Assembly (NCBI RefSeq): GCF_042665195.1 | Contig: NZ_JBHTBW010000006.1 | Location: forward strand, 324,413 to 388,412 | Direction of reading: 5' to 3' | From: Laceyella putida | GTDB lineage: Bacteria > Bacillota > Bacilli > Thermoactinomycetales > Thermoactinomycetaceae | DNA: 64,000 nt | Part shown: positions 26,110-34,885 of the stretch, piece after piece | How the letters are laid out: the number at the start of each line of letters is the position of its first letter | Position numbering within the stretch: the stretch's first letter is position 1 | Program-made: the position numbers and the translations under genes | The notes under the pieces: model-generated | The model's database searches: none | What the model was told of the DNA's origin: nothing | Seen by the model: only the letters and a program-made list of their open reading frames with translations

Positions 26110-26201
26110 GGAGAGATGTCCGAGTGGTTGAAGGAGGCGGTCTCGAAAACCGTTGTGCGGGGTAACCCGTACCGAGGGTTCGAATCCCTCTCTCTCCGCC
26201 A
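26110..26201 (+). tRNA. tRNA-Ser (anticodon CGA), CCA encoded
   Basis: Acceptor GGAGAGA pairs with TCTCTCC; long variable arm (TTGTGCGGGGTAACCCGTACC region) typical of serine tRNA; anticodon loop CTCGAAA gives CGA; T loop GGGTTCGAATCCC; ends GCCA. Confidence 0.97.
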
Positions 26202-26208
26202 AACACAA

Positions 26209-26250
26209 AGGGTTTCGCGATTGCGGAGCCCTTTTCATTTTGCCGAAATC
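26209..26250 (+). terminator. tRNA-Ser terminator; left copy of a duplicated 42-bp sequence
   Basis: GGGTTTCGC/GCGGAGCCC stem with G-U pairs, then TTTTCATTTT. The same sequence, with a few changes, recurs at 27117-27158. Confidence 0.8.
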
Positions 26251-26332
26251 AGGCAACCTTAACAATCTTATAACGTTAGTCTGCTAAAGTGTTTTTGATC
26301 TGAAAGCCAAAATAATATGAATGGAGGATATC

Positions 26333-26878
26333 ATGATAATAAACAAACGAGAATTTTATGTTAATGGGTTGAATTATATTATCAGATCTGCAACCCTAAA
26401 AGATGCAAAAGATTTGTCTGAATTAAGATTACAGATTGATGGAGAGACTGAAAATTTGGACAGAGAAAAAGGGGAGGCGTTCATAGATATACCAGGATTT
26501 GAACAGATTATAAAAACGGACACTGAGAATCCAAGAAACTTATTTTTAGTTGCTGTAGTTCATGATCGGATCGTCGGGTTTTCAAGATGCGAAGGAATTT
26601 ATTTAAATAGATTCTCTCATAAAGTAGAATTTGGAGTATGCGTATTAAAAGATTTTTGGGGATATGGGATTGGGAAAAATCTTTTAAAAGAATCTGTTTC
26701 TTGGGCTGACTCCAATGGCATTAAAAAAATTACTTTGAATGTTTTAGAAACAAATGATAAAGCCATTGAATTGTATAAAAGGTTTGGCTTTGAAGTCGAA
26801 GGCATATTAAAAAACGACAGAATTCTTTCTGATGGTAAATACTATAACACCATTATTATGGGAAGATTTTATGAATGA
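26333..26878 (+). CDS. GNAT-family N-acetyltransferase, AT-rich, probably acquired
   Basis: 181 aa; ATG 26333 lies 5 nt after GGAGG (ATG 26321 is in frame but lacks a site). GNAT fold: N-terminal IRSATLKDAKDLSELR, acetyl-CoA loop VLKDFWGYGIGKNLL, then LNVLETNDKAIELYKRFGF and the EGILKNDRILSDGKYYN end typical of RimJ/RimL/YhhY-type enzymes. Base and codon use are far more AT-rich than the neighbours (AAA, ATA, TTT dominate). It lies between duplicated terminator sequences just behind a tRNA gene. Substrate unknown; amino-group acetylation of a small molecule or protein N-terminus. Confidence 0.88.
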   Translation: MIINKREFYVNGLNYIIRSATLKDAKDLSELRLQIDGETENLDREKGEAFIDIPGFEQIIKTDTENPRNLFLVAVVHDRIVGFSRCEGIYLNRFSHKVEFGVCVLKDFWGYGIGKNLLKESVSWADSNGIKKITLNVLETNDKAIELYKRFGFEVEGILKNDRILSDGKYYNTIIMGRFYE

Positions 26879-27326
26879 TATCTTATAAAGCTGTAACAGA
26901 GATGTTTAACATAGCCTTTAAAAAAGCGCAATACTCGTTCCTTATTCATGGGCAGCCAAGTCTGCGTAATTCGCATATGTATCTTCCGCATAGACAGAGT
27001 TCCTCATTACTCTTTTCTTTTTATTTTGATATCTTGAGTTTGAGTTTAATTTCCGAATAAAAAGTTGTCCAACTTTTGGATAGCTTTTTTTGTATATTTG
27101 GCATTACGTGTGAATAGGGGTTTCGCGTTGGCGCAGCCCTTTTCATTTTGCCGAAATCGAGAAAACGGCTAATGCATACCACTTTTCCGAAAGACCTATT
27201 TTTGGATCTCTTCCCGTTTAAAACGACTTGCCAAGTGTCATTCACAAAACGTTCACTTCCTTAACGTGTCATAAAAATGCTCTTTCCGGTGTCTATGATA
27301 TGGGACGGTTGGAAAGGAGGTTCAGA
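26879..27326. other. intergenic remainder of AT-rich cassette plus sigma gene promoter region
   Basis: No gene seen. Contains a terminator-like hairpin GTTGTCC/GGATAGC with seven T (about 27063-27092), then the second copy of the tRNA-distal terminator (27117-27158), after which GC content returns to normal. The last 100 bp should hold the ECF-type promoter of the sigma gene; the GTTCAC...GTGTC stretch near 27251-27271 is a candidate but not proven. Confidence 0.45.
27117..27158 (+). repeat. right copy of the duplicated tRNA-Ser terminator sequence
   Basis: GGGTTTCGCG...GCAGCCC followed by TTTTCATTTTGCCGAAATC; about 38 of 42 positions match 26209-26250. The two copies bracket a 0.9-kb AT-rich segment with the GNAT gene. 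Confidence 0.85.
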
Positions 27327-27863
27327 ATGGAAGGGTTGGTATCTTTGCAAGAACAGCCGAGAGATGCCTTGCATGATTTTGAGGCGTTATTCAAAACCCA
27401 CTATCCATTTGTTGTCAGACAAGTGATGCGTATCATTCCTTCACAATCGGTCGCGGAGGATATTGCCCAAGATGTATTTCTTCGGTTTTACCATGCGAAC
27501 CGCTCCGGGGTTGAACATGTTGCCGCATGGCTGACGAGGGCGGCCATCAACGCTTCCTACAATTACTTGCGTTCCGAAAAACGGCATTCGGCTCGCGTCG
27601 AAAAAGAGACGATGCATTCTTCCGGCACAGCCCCTTCGACGGAAAGCAGATGGTTGGAACGGGAAGAGATTGCCGCGGTAAGGAACATCCTATCTCAAAT
27701 GGATGAGCGGGAACGTAATCTGTTGCTGATGAAATACTCCGGCTTTAGTTATGATGAATTGGCAGAAGCCATCAACATAAAAAAGGAATCTGTGGGAACC
27801 CTTTTATCCCGCGCAAAAAGCAAATTCCGAAAACAATATAAACAGATAAGGGGGGATGACTGA
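27327..27863 (+). CDS. ECF-type RNA polymerase sigma factor
   Basis: 178 aa from ATG 27327 with a perfect AAAGGAGG 7 nt upstream; the open frame before it has no such site. Region 2 (FEALFKTHYPFVVRQVMRI ... AEDIAQDVFLRFY) and region 4 (LSQMDERERNLLLMKYSGFS, YDELAEAINIKKESVGTLL) are clear. Next gene, overlapping by 1 bp, is a zinc-finger anti-sigma factor, then an ABC exporter, so the unit is a surface-stress or antimicrobial-response type ECF module. Group assignment (SigX/SigV-like) is not secure. Confidence 0.93.
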   Translation: MEGLVSLQEQPRDALHDFEALFKTHYPFVVRQVMRIIPSQSVAEDIAQDVFLRFYHANRSGVEHVAAWLTRAAINASYNYLRSEKRHSARVEKETMHSSGTAPSTESRWLEREEIAAVRNILSQMDERERNLLLMKYSGFSYDELAEAINIKKESVGTLLSRAKSKFRKQYKQIRGDD

Positions 27864-29044
27864 TGGTGTGCAAAGATCAAGCGCAATTACAGGCATATCT
27901 GGATGGGGAGCTGACCCGGAACGAACGGAAACAAATGGCGTTGCACTTGGAGCAATGCCCCGAATGCCAAGCGTTGCTTACGGAAATGAAAGAGTTGGAG
28001 GATTGGACTCGCATCAACATCAGGGAAAGCTTCCCTCATACCGACTCTTCCTTGGTGATTGATGGGGATGAAGCTTGGAGTCGCTTCACTGGGCGGTTGG
28101 AAACAAGTGAAAGTCAAATGAAACAACCGATACTAATACAAAAACAATCTGCAAAGAATGGGAGATGGAAGCATATGAAAAAATCAACAAAGCGTTGGAT
28201 TTCCGGTGTCGCGGCGGCGGGAGCCGTGTTGGGAAGTTTAAGCATCCCACAGGTCCAGGCCGCCGCCAGTGAACTGCTCTCTGTTTTCCGTGTGGATCAG
28301 GTTGAGTTTGTGAAGCTGACGGAAAAAGACCTCGAGTCTGTGGAAAGGTTCCTCGAAAGCAAAAATGTCGGCTCATTGGATTTGAAAGGAATGGGGAAGA
28401 TTCGGATCGAGGGGGATCAAAAGGAAGAGGGGGTTCGCCATTTCGATTCGTATGAGCAAGCGGTAAAATCGGGAGAGGCGTTACCGAAAATCCCGGCTGA
28501 CGCGAAAGCGGTGGGCGAAGTCACTGTGCAGGAATCCAGGACGATCCATTTCCAGCTGGACACGGACAAAGTAAACAAATTGTTGCATCAATTGAACAGC
28601 GGGGTCAAATTGGATGACAAATTAAATGGGAAAACATTCAGTGTGGAGGTTCCCAAACAATTGGATTTGAATCTAATATCGGATAAGGGCGAATTTCAAT
28701 ACTCCATCACAAATATTCCACAAATCCAAGTGGAGAAAGATGTGGACATCATCAAACTCCGCCAAACCATCCTTTCCCTTCCGTTTATTCCGGAAAACAT
28801 CAAAAGCCAATTGGTGGACATCAATGATTGGCAGCACACGCTTCCGATTCCCGTTTATGGAGAGCGTGACAAAGTGCGCGAAGTGCAAATCAATGGGGTG
28901 AAAGGAATCGTTGTTCAAGGGCCTACGACGGGGTGGGAAACACTCATCTGGCAAAAAGACGGGAAGATCCATTCATTAACCAATTACAGCGATCAGGTTA
29001 AAATGGACCAACTTATCGAAATGGCTCGGAAAATGGGCAAATAG
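27863..29044 (+). CDS. membrane-anchored anti-sigma factor with large extracytoplasmic domain
   Basis: 393 aa; the ATG shares one base with the sigma stop codon (TGATG). N-terminal zinc anti-sigma domain: Cys3, AYLDGEL, and HLEQCPEC (His28, Cys32, Cys35). One membrane helix ~111-133. Ectodomain ~134-393 is unusually large and polar, with DUF4367-like features (FRVDQVEFVKLTEKDLE near its start and PTTGWETLIWQKDG near its end). Holds the sigma factor inactive until an envelope signal arrives (family knowledge). Confidence 0.88.
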   Translation: MVCKDQAQLQAYLDGELTRNERKQMALHLEQCPECQALLTEMKELEDWTRINIRESFPHTDSSLVIDGDEAWSRFTGRLETSESQMKQPILIQKQSAKNGRWKHMKKSTKRWISGVAAAGAVLGSLSIPQVQAAASELLSVFRVDQVEFVKLTEKDLESVERFLESKNVGSLDLKGMGKIRIEGDQKEEGVRHFDSYEQAVKSGEALPKIPADAKAVGEVTVQESRTIHFQLDTDKVNKLLHQLNSGVKLDDKLNGKTFSVEVPKQLDLNLISDKGEFQYSITNIPQIQVEKDVDIIKLRQTILSLPFIPENIKSQLVDINDWQHTLPIPVYGERDKVREVQINGVKGIVVQGPTTGWETLIWQKDGKIHSLTNYSDQVKMDQLIEMARKMGK

Positions 29045-29121
29045 AAAGCGGAAAGCAGAGTGACTTCGGATGAAGTGACTCTGCTTCCATTTATTCAACA
29101 AGAGAGAAGGGAAGAAAACGA

Positions 29122-30072
29122 ATGGGTCCGTATGTGATTGAAACCGATCGACTCACCAAATTGTATGATGGAAACAAAGGATGCCGGGATATTACATTAA
29201 AAGTCCCGAAAGGGGTGGTCTATGGATTTCTGGGACCGAACGGAGCGGGCAAGAGCACATTTGTCCGCTCCTTGCTGGGACTGATTCAACCGACGGGAGG
29301 AACCGCCACCATTTTGGGACAACCTATCTCTTCGCTTGCTTCCCGTAAACAGGTTGGATATCTCCCGGAACTGTTCCGCTATCCCGATTGGATGACGGGA
29401 AGGAAGCTGTTGGAATTTCATGCAAACTTGTGCAAAGTGGATCCCAAACAGCAAAGAAGGTTAATCGATGAGTTGTTGGACCGGGTTGGGTTACATAATC
29501 GGGGAGATGAAAAAATCAGCGGTTATTCCAAAGGGATGCAACAGAGAATCGGGCTCGCCTGCGCCTTGATTTCCGATCCGGAGGTTATTTTTTTGGATGA
29601 GCCCACTTCGGCCCTCGATCCAATCGGGAGAAAAGAGGTTCGCGAATTGATCTGTGAGTTGCGGGACAAAGGAAAAACTGTCTTTTTAAACAGCCATTTG
29701 CTGAGTGAGGTGGAAACGATATGCAACCATGTGGCCATTATCAATAAAGGGAGGTTGATTGTCCAAGGCGATTGGCGCGAGCTTACATCTATAGAAACCC
29801 AAGTGGAGGTCACTCTTTCTTCCGTGCCAAACCAAGTATTTGCTTCGTTGTCCGATCTTGTGCTCAACAGCGAAAAAATCCGTGATGAAAACGGAAAAAG
29901 TTGTTGGCTATTAACCCTCAAAGAGGAAGAAAGTATTCCTTCCTTGATCTCGGCGATAACGTCCCAACAAGGGAAAGTGTACCAGGTGACGCCCAAGAAG
30001 CAAAATCTTGAGGATATTTTTATGTATTGGGTCAATCGGAAGGAGTCAACGGAACATGTGGACCATTGCTAA
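29122..30072 (+). CDS. ABC transporter ATP-binding protein
   Basis: 316 aa, ATG 29122. Walker A GPNGAGKST (~residues 38-46), Q-loop, signature SGYSKGMQQRIG, Walker B VIFLDEPTSALD, switch His in NSHLLSEVE. The C-terminal ~90 residues form the accessory domain of ABC-2 drug or lipid exporters (DrrA/CcmA type). Downstream permease overlaps by 17 bp. Position behind the ECF sigma/anti-sigma pair suggests stress-induced export. Confidence 0.93.
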   Translation: MGPYVIETDRLTKLYDGNKGCRDITLKVPKGVVYGFLGPNGAGKSTFVRSLLGLIQPTGGTATILGQPISSLASRKQVGYLPELFRYPDWMTGRKLLEFHANLCKVDPKQQRRLIDELLDRVGLHNRGDEKISGYSKGMQQRIGLACALISDPEVIFLDEPTSALDPIGRKEVRELICELRDKGKTVFLNSHLLSEVETICNHVAIINKGRLIVQGDWRELTSIETQVEVTLSSVPNQVFASLSDLVLNSEKIRDENGKSCWLLTLKEEESIPSLISAITSQQGKVYQVTPKKQNLEDIFMYWVNRKESTEHVDHC

Positions 30073-30916
30073 GTTAACGATAATAGAAATCTTTTATAAG
30101 CGCATATTTCTCGTTATCTTATTGATGTCATTGGCCTTCCTTGTCTTTTATGGTTTAGGAATCCATTTCTTGGAAGGTAAAATGGCTCCGGCGACCGGGA
30201 ATGGAACGAACGCTGTTTTGGAAAAAGGCTTTTTGTCTACACAATTCTACGGAATGGGATTATACTTCGCCTCTTTCATCACTTCCCTTTTGGCCATTTT
30301 CAGCAGTGTGGGAAGCATATCGAGAGAAATCGAGAGCCGGCAAATCGACCCTTGGTTGTCACGTGCCCTCGCAAGGTCATCTTTTGTTTTTGGGCGTTTT
30401 GTCGGATTGAATCTCTTGCTGGTTTCATACTCGATTTTCCTCTTCCTGGGGGTGACGGCGATCAATCAATGGGTCGGGGATCAGCTGAAAGCGGATGTGT
30501 CCATGTTTCAACTCGCCCAGGCTTTGGGATTGTTCATTTTGCAACCGGTGATTCTTGTTGCCGTTTCCCTCTTTTTCAGTGCTCGGATTTCCACTCTGAA
30601 CAGTGGAATCATGATGATCATGCTGTATGTGATCGGCATGTTTGGCGGATTCATTGAGCAGTTTGGCGCCATGACCCAGGTGAAAGTGATGGTGAACATC
30701 GGGATCATAACCAGCCTGATCTTTCCGATCGACTCTTTGTTCAGGAAAATGACGATCTATTTGTTTGACGCGGCAGACAATCCCATTTCCTTAGCCACTC
30801 AAGGAATATTTGGGAGCGTATCAATCCCAAGTGACATCATGATGGTCTATGCTTGTCTGTATGGAATGATTGCTGTTTGGCTTGCGATTCGTTCATTTTC
30901 GAAAAGGGATTTCTGA
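30056..30916 (+). CDS. ABC-2 type transporter permease
   Basis: 286 aa; ATG 30056 chosen because AAGGAG lies ~10 nt upstream; longer frame extension overlaps the ATPase gene. Six membrane helices in the ABC-2 pattern, with the SVGSISREIESRQIDPWLSRALARSS loop after helix 2 that couples to the ATPase. Forms the exporter with the preceding ATPase. Substrate unknown. Confidence 0.9.
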   Translation: MWTIAKLTIIEIFYKRIFLVILLMSLAFLVFYGLGIHFLEGKMAPATGNGTNAVLEKGFLSTQFYGMGLYFASFITSLLAIFSSVGSISREIESRQIDPWLSRALARSSFVFGRFVGLNLLLVSYSIFLFLGVTAINQWVGDQLKADVSMFQLAQALGLFILQPVILVAVSLFFSARISTLNSGIMMIMLYVIGMFGGFIEQFGAMTQVKVMVNIGIITSLIFPIDSLFRKMTIYLFDAADNPISLATQGIFGSVSIPSDIMMVYACLYGMIAVWLAIRSFSKRDF

Positions 30917-31297
30917 ATTGGGGAACGATGCGCCATATATGGGGTCAAAACATCTAACGCGCAGTATTGTTCGGGGGTTATTCAGGTTAAATCAAGATTG
31001 GGATGGGTAATGATTCCATCTCGGCGTGTGAGGTTGAATCCCTCTTGGATGAGTCAATATCTCTGACAATGATCAACCAATAAATGAAAATTTTTATATA
31101 ATATTATTATACTAAAATGCCATCCGAATCTTTTTTGAGCGATATCTTTCCTTGTTTCTTCCCATCAATTGCCGTGACTATGAATAACCTGAGATAGAAA
31201 ATTTTTCGTTTTAAAAGTGTACACATGTTTCAGCATAATCCAGCATTAAAAAATTATCTCCTATACGAATGAAATAATATACGGAGGTGATTGATAG
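30917..31297. other. AT-rich intergenic region upstream of sortase substrate
   Basis: About 380 bp with no gene recognised. The part 31080-31115 is almost pure AT. The ribosome site GGAGGTGAT of the next gene is at 31282-31290. No clear terminator for the ABC operon was found here. Confidence 0.35.
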
Positions 31298-32011
31298 ATG
31301 TTTAGAAAAATGAGTCAAAAATCGTTCGTTTTTATGGTCGCTGCGTTTATGGTATTGGGAGCTCCCGCCATCGCGCTCGCCTGCAACTGGGGCGCAAAAG
31401 CAGAAGGTGATTGCAACCAATTATCGGTAACGGTTAACATTGCCAGAGGAAGTGAAGAGGCGGCCGGTACATATGATTTGTATTGGGCTAAAGAGGGAAG
31501 TGCCAAAAAGGGACAAATTATTGCATCCGGTGAGGTTCCCGCCTTGAAAAGCGGCGAGGTCCACAAAGTCGTTTATAATCCCAAAGATAACAAAAACGGA
31601 AATGAAGGAAACTACATTTTCCATCTGAAGGAACCAAGAGGCAGCATTTGGAGCAACCAGGTCAATGTCCAAGGTTGCAAAAATCAAGATGATAACAATA
31701 GACAAAACCCAGGCACTCCGGGGAATGGTGATACCCCTGATAAAGGACAAAACCCAGGTACCCCGGAAAATGGTGATATTCCTGATAAAGGACAAAACCC
31801 AGGCACCCCGGAAAATGGCGATACCCCAGAGAAACCGGGCAACCCTCATTCGCCAGCGAACGGAGATCAGCCGGTCGCTGAAAAGCCAAATAACGGTTCA
31901 GGTGGAAAAATGCCAAAAACGGCTACGAACTATCCAATCGCCATGGCGTTGGGAAGCTCTTTGCTCTTGGCTGGTGTAAGTTTGTTTTTCTTCCGTCGTC
32001 ATACGGCTTAA
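31298..32011 (+). CDS. cell-wall-anchored surface protein (sortase substrate) with tandem repeats
   Basis: 237 aa, ATG 31298 with GGAGGTGAT upstream. Signal peptide ~1-29 (ending AIALA), compact N-terminal domain ~30-130 with cysteines in CNWG, GDCNQ and GCK. Then three 15-residue repeats QNPGTPENGDTPDKG (45-bp DNA repeats at 31701-31835), a Pro/Asn/Gly-rich stalk, and the C-terminal sorting signal MPKTA at residues 205-209 followed by a hydrophobic helix and FFRRHTA. This is LPXTG-like with Met in place of Leu. No sortase gene is in the window. Confidence 0.85.
   Translation: MFRKMSQKSFVFMVAAFMVLGAPAIALACNWGAKAEGDCNQLSVTVNIARGSEEAAGTYDLYWAKEGSAKKGQIIASGEVPALKSGEVHKVVYNPKDNKNGNEGNYIFHLKEPRGSIWSNQVNVQGCKNQDDNNRQNPGTPGNGDTPDKGQNPGTPENGDIPDKGQNPGTPENGDTPEKPGNPHSPANGDQPVAEKPNNGSGGKMPKTATNYPIAMALGSSLLLAGVSLFFFRRHTA
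31701..31835 (+). repeat. three in-phase 45-bp tandem repeats in surface protein gene
   Basis: Units 31701-31745, 31746-31790 and 31791-31835, differing at a few bases each, encode the Pro/Gly/Asn stalk repeat. Copy number is likely to vary between strains. Confidence 0.9.
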
Positions 32012-32341
32012 GATAAAAGCAAAGCTTTCCTCTTTATGGAGAAATTAGAAAGTAAGACAATCTAAATCAGAGCGCACCAGCTCGCGAGGATGTACCTTCA
32101 AGCCCGCCCTAGCTAATATGGCTAGGGTTTTCTTCGTTTTCCTCCCCCAGGGAATATATGCGAAAAATTTTATCATTCCAGTGGAATCACGAACTTTTTG
32201 GGTATAACGGCAAATCGCTAACAACTGACTCAAATTTATCAAAAATATTTATCTAATTGTTAATAAAAATATTACTCGCTAAGTATCATTTATCCTATTA
32301 TTTAATCATGAATCTGTTACATCGAGAAAGAGGGAGCCAGC
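32012..32341. other. intergenic region with terminator
   Basis: 330 bp. Holds a terminator CCCTAGC/GCTAGGG with TTTTCTT at 32107-32135, about 95 bp after the surface-protein stop, then an AT-rich promoter region for the amidase-domain gene. No gene seen. Confidence 0.5.
32107..32135 (+). terminator. terminator after surface protein gene
   Basis: Seven-bp stem CCCTAGC/GCTAGGG (32107-32113 with 32121-32127), then TTTTCTT. Confidence 0.75.
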
Positions 32342-33574
32342 ATGAATAGAATCATGATTTGCGCCATGATGCTCTCGCTGATCGTCAGCGGATGTTCGTC
32401 CACGGATGCGCAGTCGGGAACGAAAGAACAGCCAATGGTGCAAGAAACGAATGGGAAAGAAAGCGATACGGCCCAACTTGATGAAGCGGTTGCCTCCACC
32501 GAACCGGTCAAGCAGAGTCCGCAAGTCAACCAGAGCGGGAGTTCTGATCAGCCCAAGGTGTCGACATCGAACCAAAAGCTGTTGCAAAAGGTGAATTACT
32601 ATAAGAAATCGGATAAAAAGAAGCCAGCGCCTGAACAAACAGCCTTATCAGCCATTAAAAAAGCGGCGCAACAACACCAAGTCAATGTCAAACCGGATGT
32701 CAATGATGCGAAGTTCCGCGAGATGGTGATTGTCGCGGCAACCAATATCCAATCCCTCACCCCCGCTGAAGCAAAAGCGGTGACGGAATATGCCAAAAAA
32801 GTGGATGCTTACGAAAATGAAACAAAAAACAAAATCATTAAAAATATGGAACAAAGGCTGAAGATGGGGGCGACTTTGACGGAGGAAGAAAAAAGCACAC
32901 TGGAAGCTTTAACCCCCATCAATCCGGGACAGAAGCTGGAGATGAGCTCAGACATGTCCGGCCAGGGTCAGGGCAAGCAAGAAAAACCGAATAACAAACA
33001 ACCACAACAACCGCAAAACGAAAAACCAAGCCAACAGCCCCAACAGGAAAAACCAGGTCAACAGCTCCAAGCGCAAAAGACAAGCAATCAGTACAATCCA
33101 ATTGCGGCCAGGGATTATGCATACAAGTGGTGGAACAAGCGGAACAACAAGGAGTATGGCTATTACTCGCGGGTAAGCGGCGGTTGCGAAAACTGCTGGC
33201 CGGATTGCACCAACTTTGTATCGCAAGCGATTAAAGCGGGTGGCATTCAGGAGAGAAGAACCGGCACTTACTGGTATTACAGCGACCAAAAACCTTCTTA
33301 TGCCTGGGGCGTGGCAAACAGCTTTTACAAGCACTTTAAAGACAGAGCGCAACAGGTAAAAGATTGGAAGGATTTATCGGTGGGGGATGTTGTCAGTATC
33401 GATTTTGACCATGATGGGGATATTGAACATTCGGCGATTATCACGCGCATCGGAAGACATGATGTCTATGTCACCCAGCATTCAAGCGACAAAAAGGATT
33501 CGCCCATTTCCCCCTGGTTGCTGGCAGGCTATGACGTGTACGCTTGGAAGATGAGCACGGCAAATAATAAATAA
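32342..33574 (+). CDS. lipoprotein with C-terminal amidase-6 (NlpC/P60-like cysteine) domain
   Basis: 410 aa, ATG 32342. Lipobox LIVSGC makes it a membrane-anchored lipoprotein. Residues ~20-200 are charged and helical, ~205-255 a Gln/Pro/Lys linker, and ~256-410 the amidase_6 domain (PF12671): YNPIAARDYAYKWW start, nucleophile Cys289 in WPDCTNFVSQA, and His363 in IEHSAIITR. Such domains are thought to cut peptide or amide bonds in the cell wall. Ends at a strong hairpin terminator. Target not known. Confidence 0.9.
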   Translation: MNRIMICAMMLSLIVSGCSSTDAQSGTKEQPMVQETNGKESDTAQLDEAVASTEPVKQSPQVNQSGSSDQPKVSTSNQKLLQKVNYYKKSDKKKPAPEQTALSAIKKAAQQHQVNVKPDVNDAKFREMVIVAATNIQSLTPAEAKAVTEYAKKVDAYENETKNKIIKNMEQRLKMGATLTEEEKSTLEALTPINPGQKLEMSSDMSGQGQGKQEKPNNKQPQQPQNEKPSQQPQQEKPGQQLQAQKTSNQYNPIAARDYAYKWWNKRNNKEYGYYSRVSGGCENCWPDCTNFVSQAIKAGGIQERRTGTYWYYSDQKPSYAWGVANSFYKHFKDRAQQVKDWKDLSVGDVVSIDFDHDGDIEHSAIITRIGRHDVYVTQHSSDKKDSPISPWLLAGYDVYAWKMSTANNK

Positions 33575-33587
33575 GTAATATGAGCCA

Positions 33588-33637
33588 TCTGTAAACTGAT
33601 GATCTTACCCAAGATCGCCAGTTTACAGATTTTTTTC
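33588..33637 (+). terminator. terminator after amidase-domain gene
   Basis: ATCTGTAAACTG with CAGTTTACAGAT (33588-33599 with 33619-33630), inner GATCTT/AAGATC helix, then seven T. Confidence 0.9.
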
Positions 33638-33786
33638 TGTTGTGGCAGAAGACCCCTTGTCAGAAGATGAAGGAACCCGATCCTTTTTCGTCATAAAAGG
33701 CCCAAATCCATGGTTAATTTCGAAATAAAGGGGTATTAGATGTTGAACAATAGGATTATTTCTGCATCAGCTAATGGGGGAATCTT

Positions 33787-34749
33787 ATGAGGAATCTGAT
33801 TGCGCCTTTCGGGAAGTTCGGTGTACAGTTTATTCTGCTTTGGCTCTTATTTGTCATCATTGGAGTTTGGACGAAAGGGGTCATCCTGTTTTACGGTTCG
33901 CTTGCAATCATCATTTATGCCGTTGTTCAGTTGGTAAAAAAGCAACAGAAGAGAGGAGTCATTTATTTGGGAATCGGTGGGGGGTTTTTCATTTTAAGCC
34001 TCATCCTTGGTTTTGTCTACATGGAAGACCTGAAATCCAGTCAAGCAGATCTGTCCAAACAGAAACAATCCAAACGCATGACGAAAAAGGAACAAACGAA
34101 AAAACCCCTTGCCCCAGCCAAGCCAGAGTTATCATTTGAGGCCACTTCCATCACCACCAGGGAAACGAAGAACATCATCAAGGGCACAACAGAACCGGGA
34201 GCAACAGTGATGGTTTATTTCGAAGATACGTTTTTGTACAATGATCAACACGTGGATTTGCGCACAGATGGCAAAGGCCACTTTCAATATGAAGCCTCCA
34301 CCCCATTCCCCGGACGATACCCTGTAAGATTTCAGGTAGAACAGGGCGGGATGGTTGTGAACGAACAGGTGGTTACCATTAAGCGTGAAGATACGCCAGA
34401 CTTTGAAGCCGCATTCAAACAATCTTCTAAGATGGTCAAGTATGGTTTGCTTGCCAAAAACCCCGACGCTTATAAAGGGGAACGCTTGAAAATCAAAGGC
34501 AAAGTCTTGGATATCCGCGAGTTCCCCCATGAAGGACAAATCATCCTCTCCACCACCCGCAAAGGAAATGGCGAATGGGAGCCTGATGATATCGTCAAGA
34601 TCAGCTATAACGGAACCAATGATATCGTCAAACGGGATGTCATTACCGTGTATGGGATCGGGCATGGGGATTATGCTTACCTGACCTCATCAGATAAGGT
34701 CGTTTACATCCCTTTGATCAAATCGCTCTATATCGAGAAAGCAAGATAA
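33787..34749 (+). CDS. membrane protein with Ig-like and OB-like extracytoplasmic domains, unknown function
   Basis: 320 aa, ATG 33787. Three membrane helices in residues ~10-80, a Lys/Gln-rich linker, then ~115-205 that reads like a bacterial Ig-type module (GTTEPGATVMVYFE ... DGKGHFQYEAS... GRYPVRFQ). The C-terminal ~225-320 (NPDAYKGERLKIKGKVLDI ... ITVYGIGHGDY) resembles OB-fold tRNA_anti-like lipoprotein domains. No enzymatic motif seen. Role unknown; probably binds a ligand or polymer at the outer face. Confidence 0.75.
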   Translation: MRNLIAPFGKFGVQFILLWLLFVIIGVWTKGVILFYGSLAIIIYAVVQLVKKQQKRGVIYLGIGGGFFILSLILGFVYMEDLKSSQADLSKQKQSKRMTKKEQTKKPLAPAKPELSFEATSITTRETKNIIKGTTEPGATVMVYFEDTFLYNDQHVDLRTDGKGHFQYEASTPFPGRYPVRFQVEQGGMVVNEQVVTIKREDTPDFEAAFKQSSKMVKYGLLAKNPDAYKGERLKIKGKVLDIREFPHEGQIILSTTRKGNGEWEPDDIVKISYNGTNDIVKRDVITVYGIGHGDYAYLTSSDKVVYIPLIKSLYIEKAR

Positions 34750-34773
34750 CGGAGCATTTTTATTTTGAATGGG

Positions 34774-34807
34774 AAATAAAAAAGTCCGTCCAGCCGATGA
34801 GGACGGA
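34774..34807 (-). terminator. minus-strand terminator of the Pro-rich membrane protein gene
   Basis: TCCGTCC/GGACGGA stem (34785-34791 with 34801-34807) followed on the minus strand by CTTTTTTATTT. Confidence 0.8.
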
Positions 34808-34885
34808 TTCTGTGTGTGGAACCGTCGCCAAAAATGGATGACGCGGGATGGCGAAGAGTCATTTGTTTGACAAGCGGTTCCTTTG

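Noticed and set aside
31701..31835. Regular repeats that might be read as a CRISPR array
   Set aside because: Units are contiguous, without spacers, and keep the reading frame of a surface protein stalk.
33774..34139. 121-codon alternative frame at the start of the Ig-like membrane protein
   Set aside because: Overlaps the real gene in another frame; composition is not protein-like and it lacks a ribosome site.
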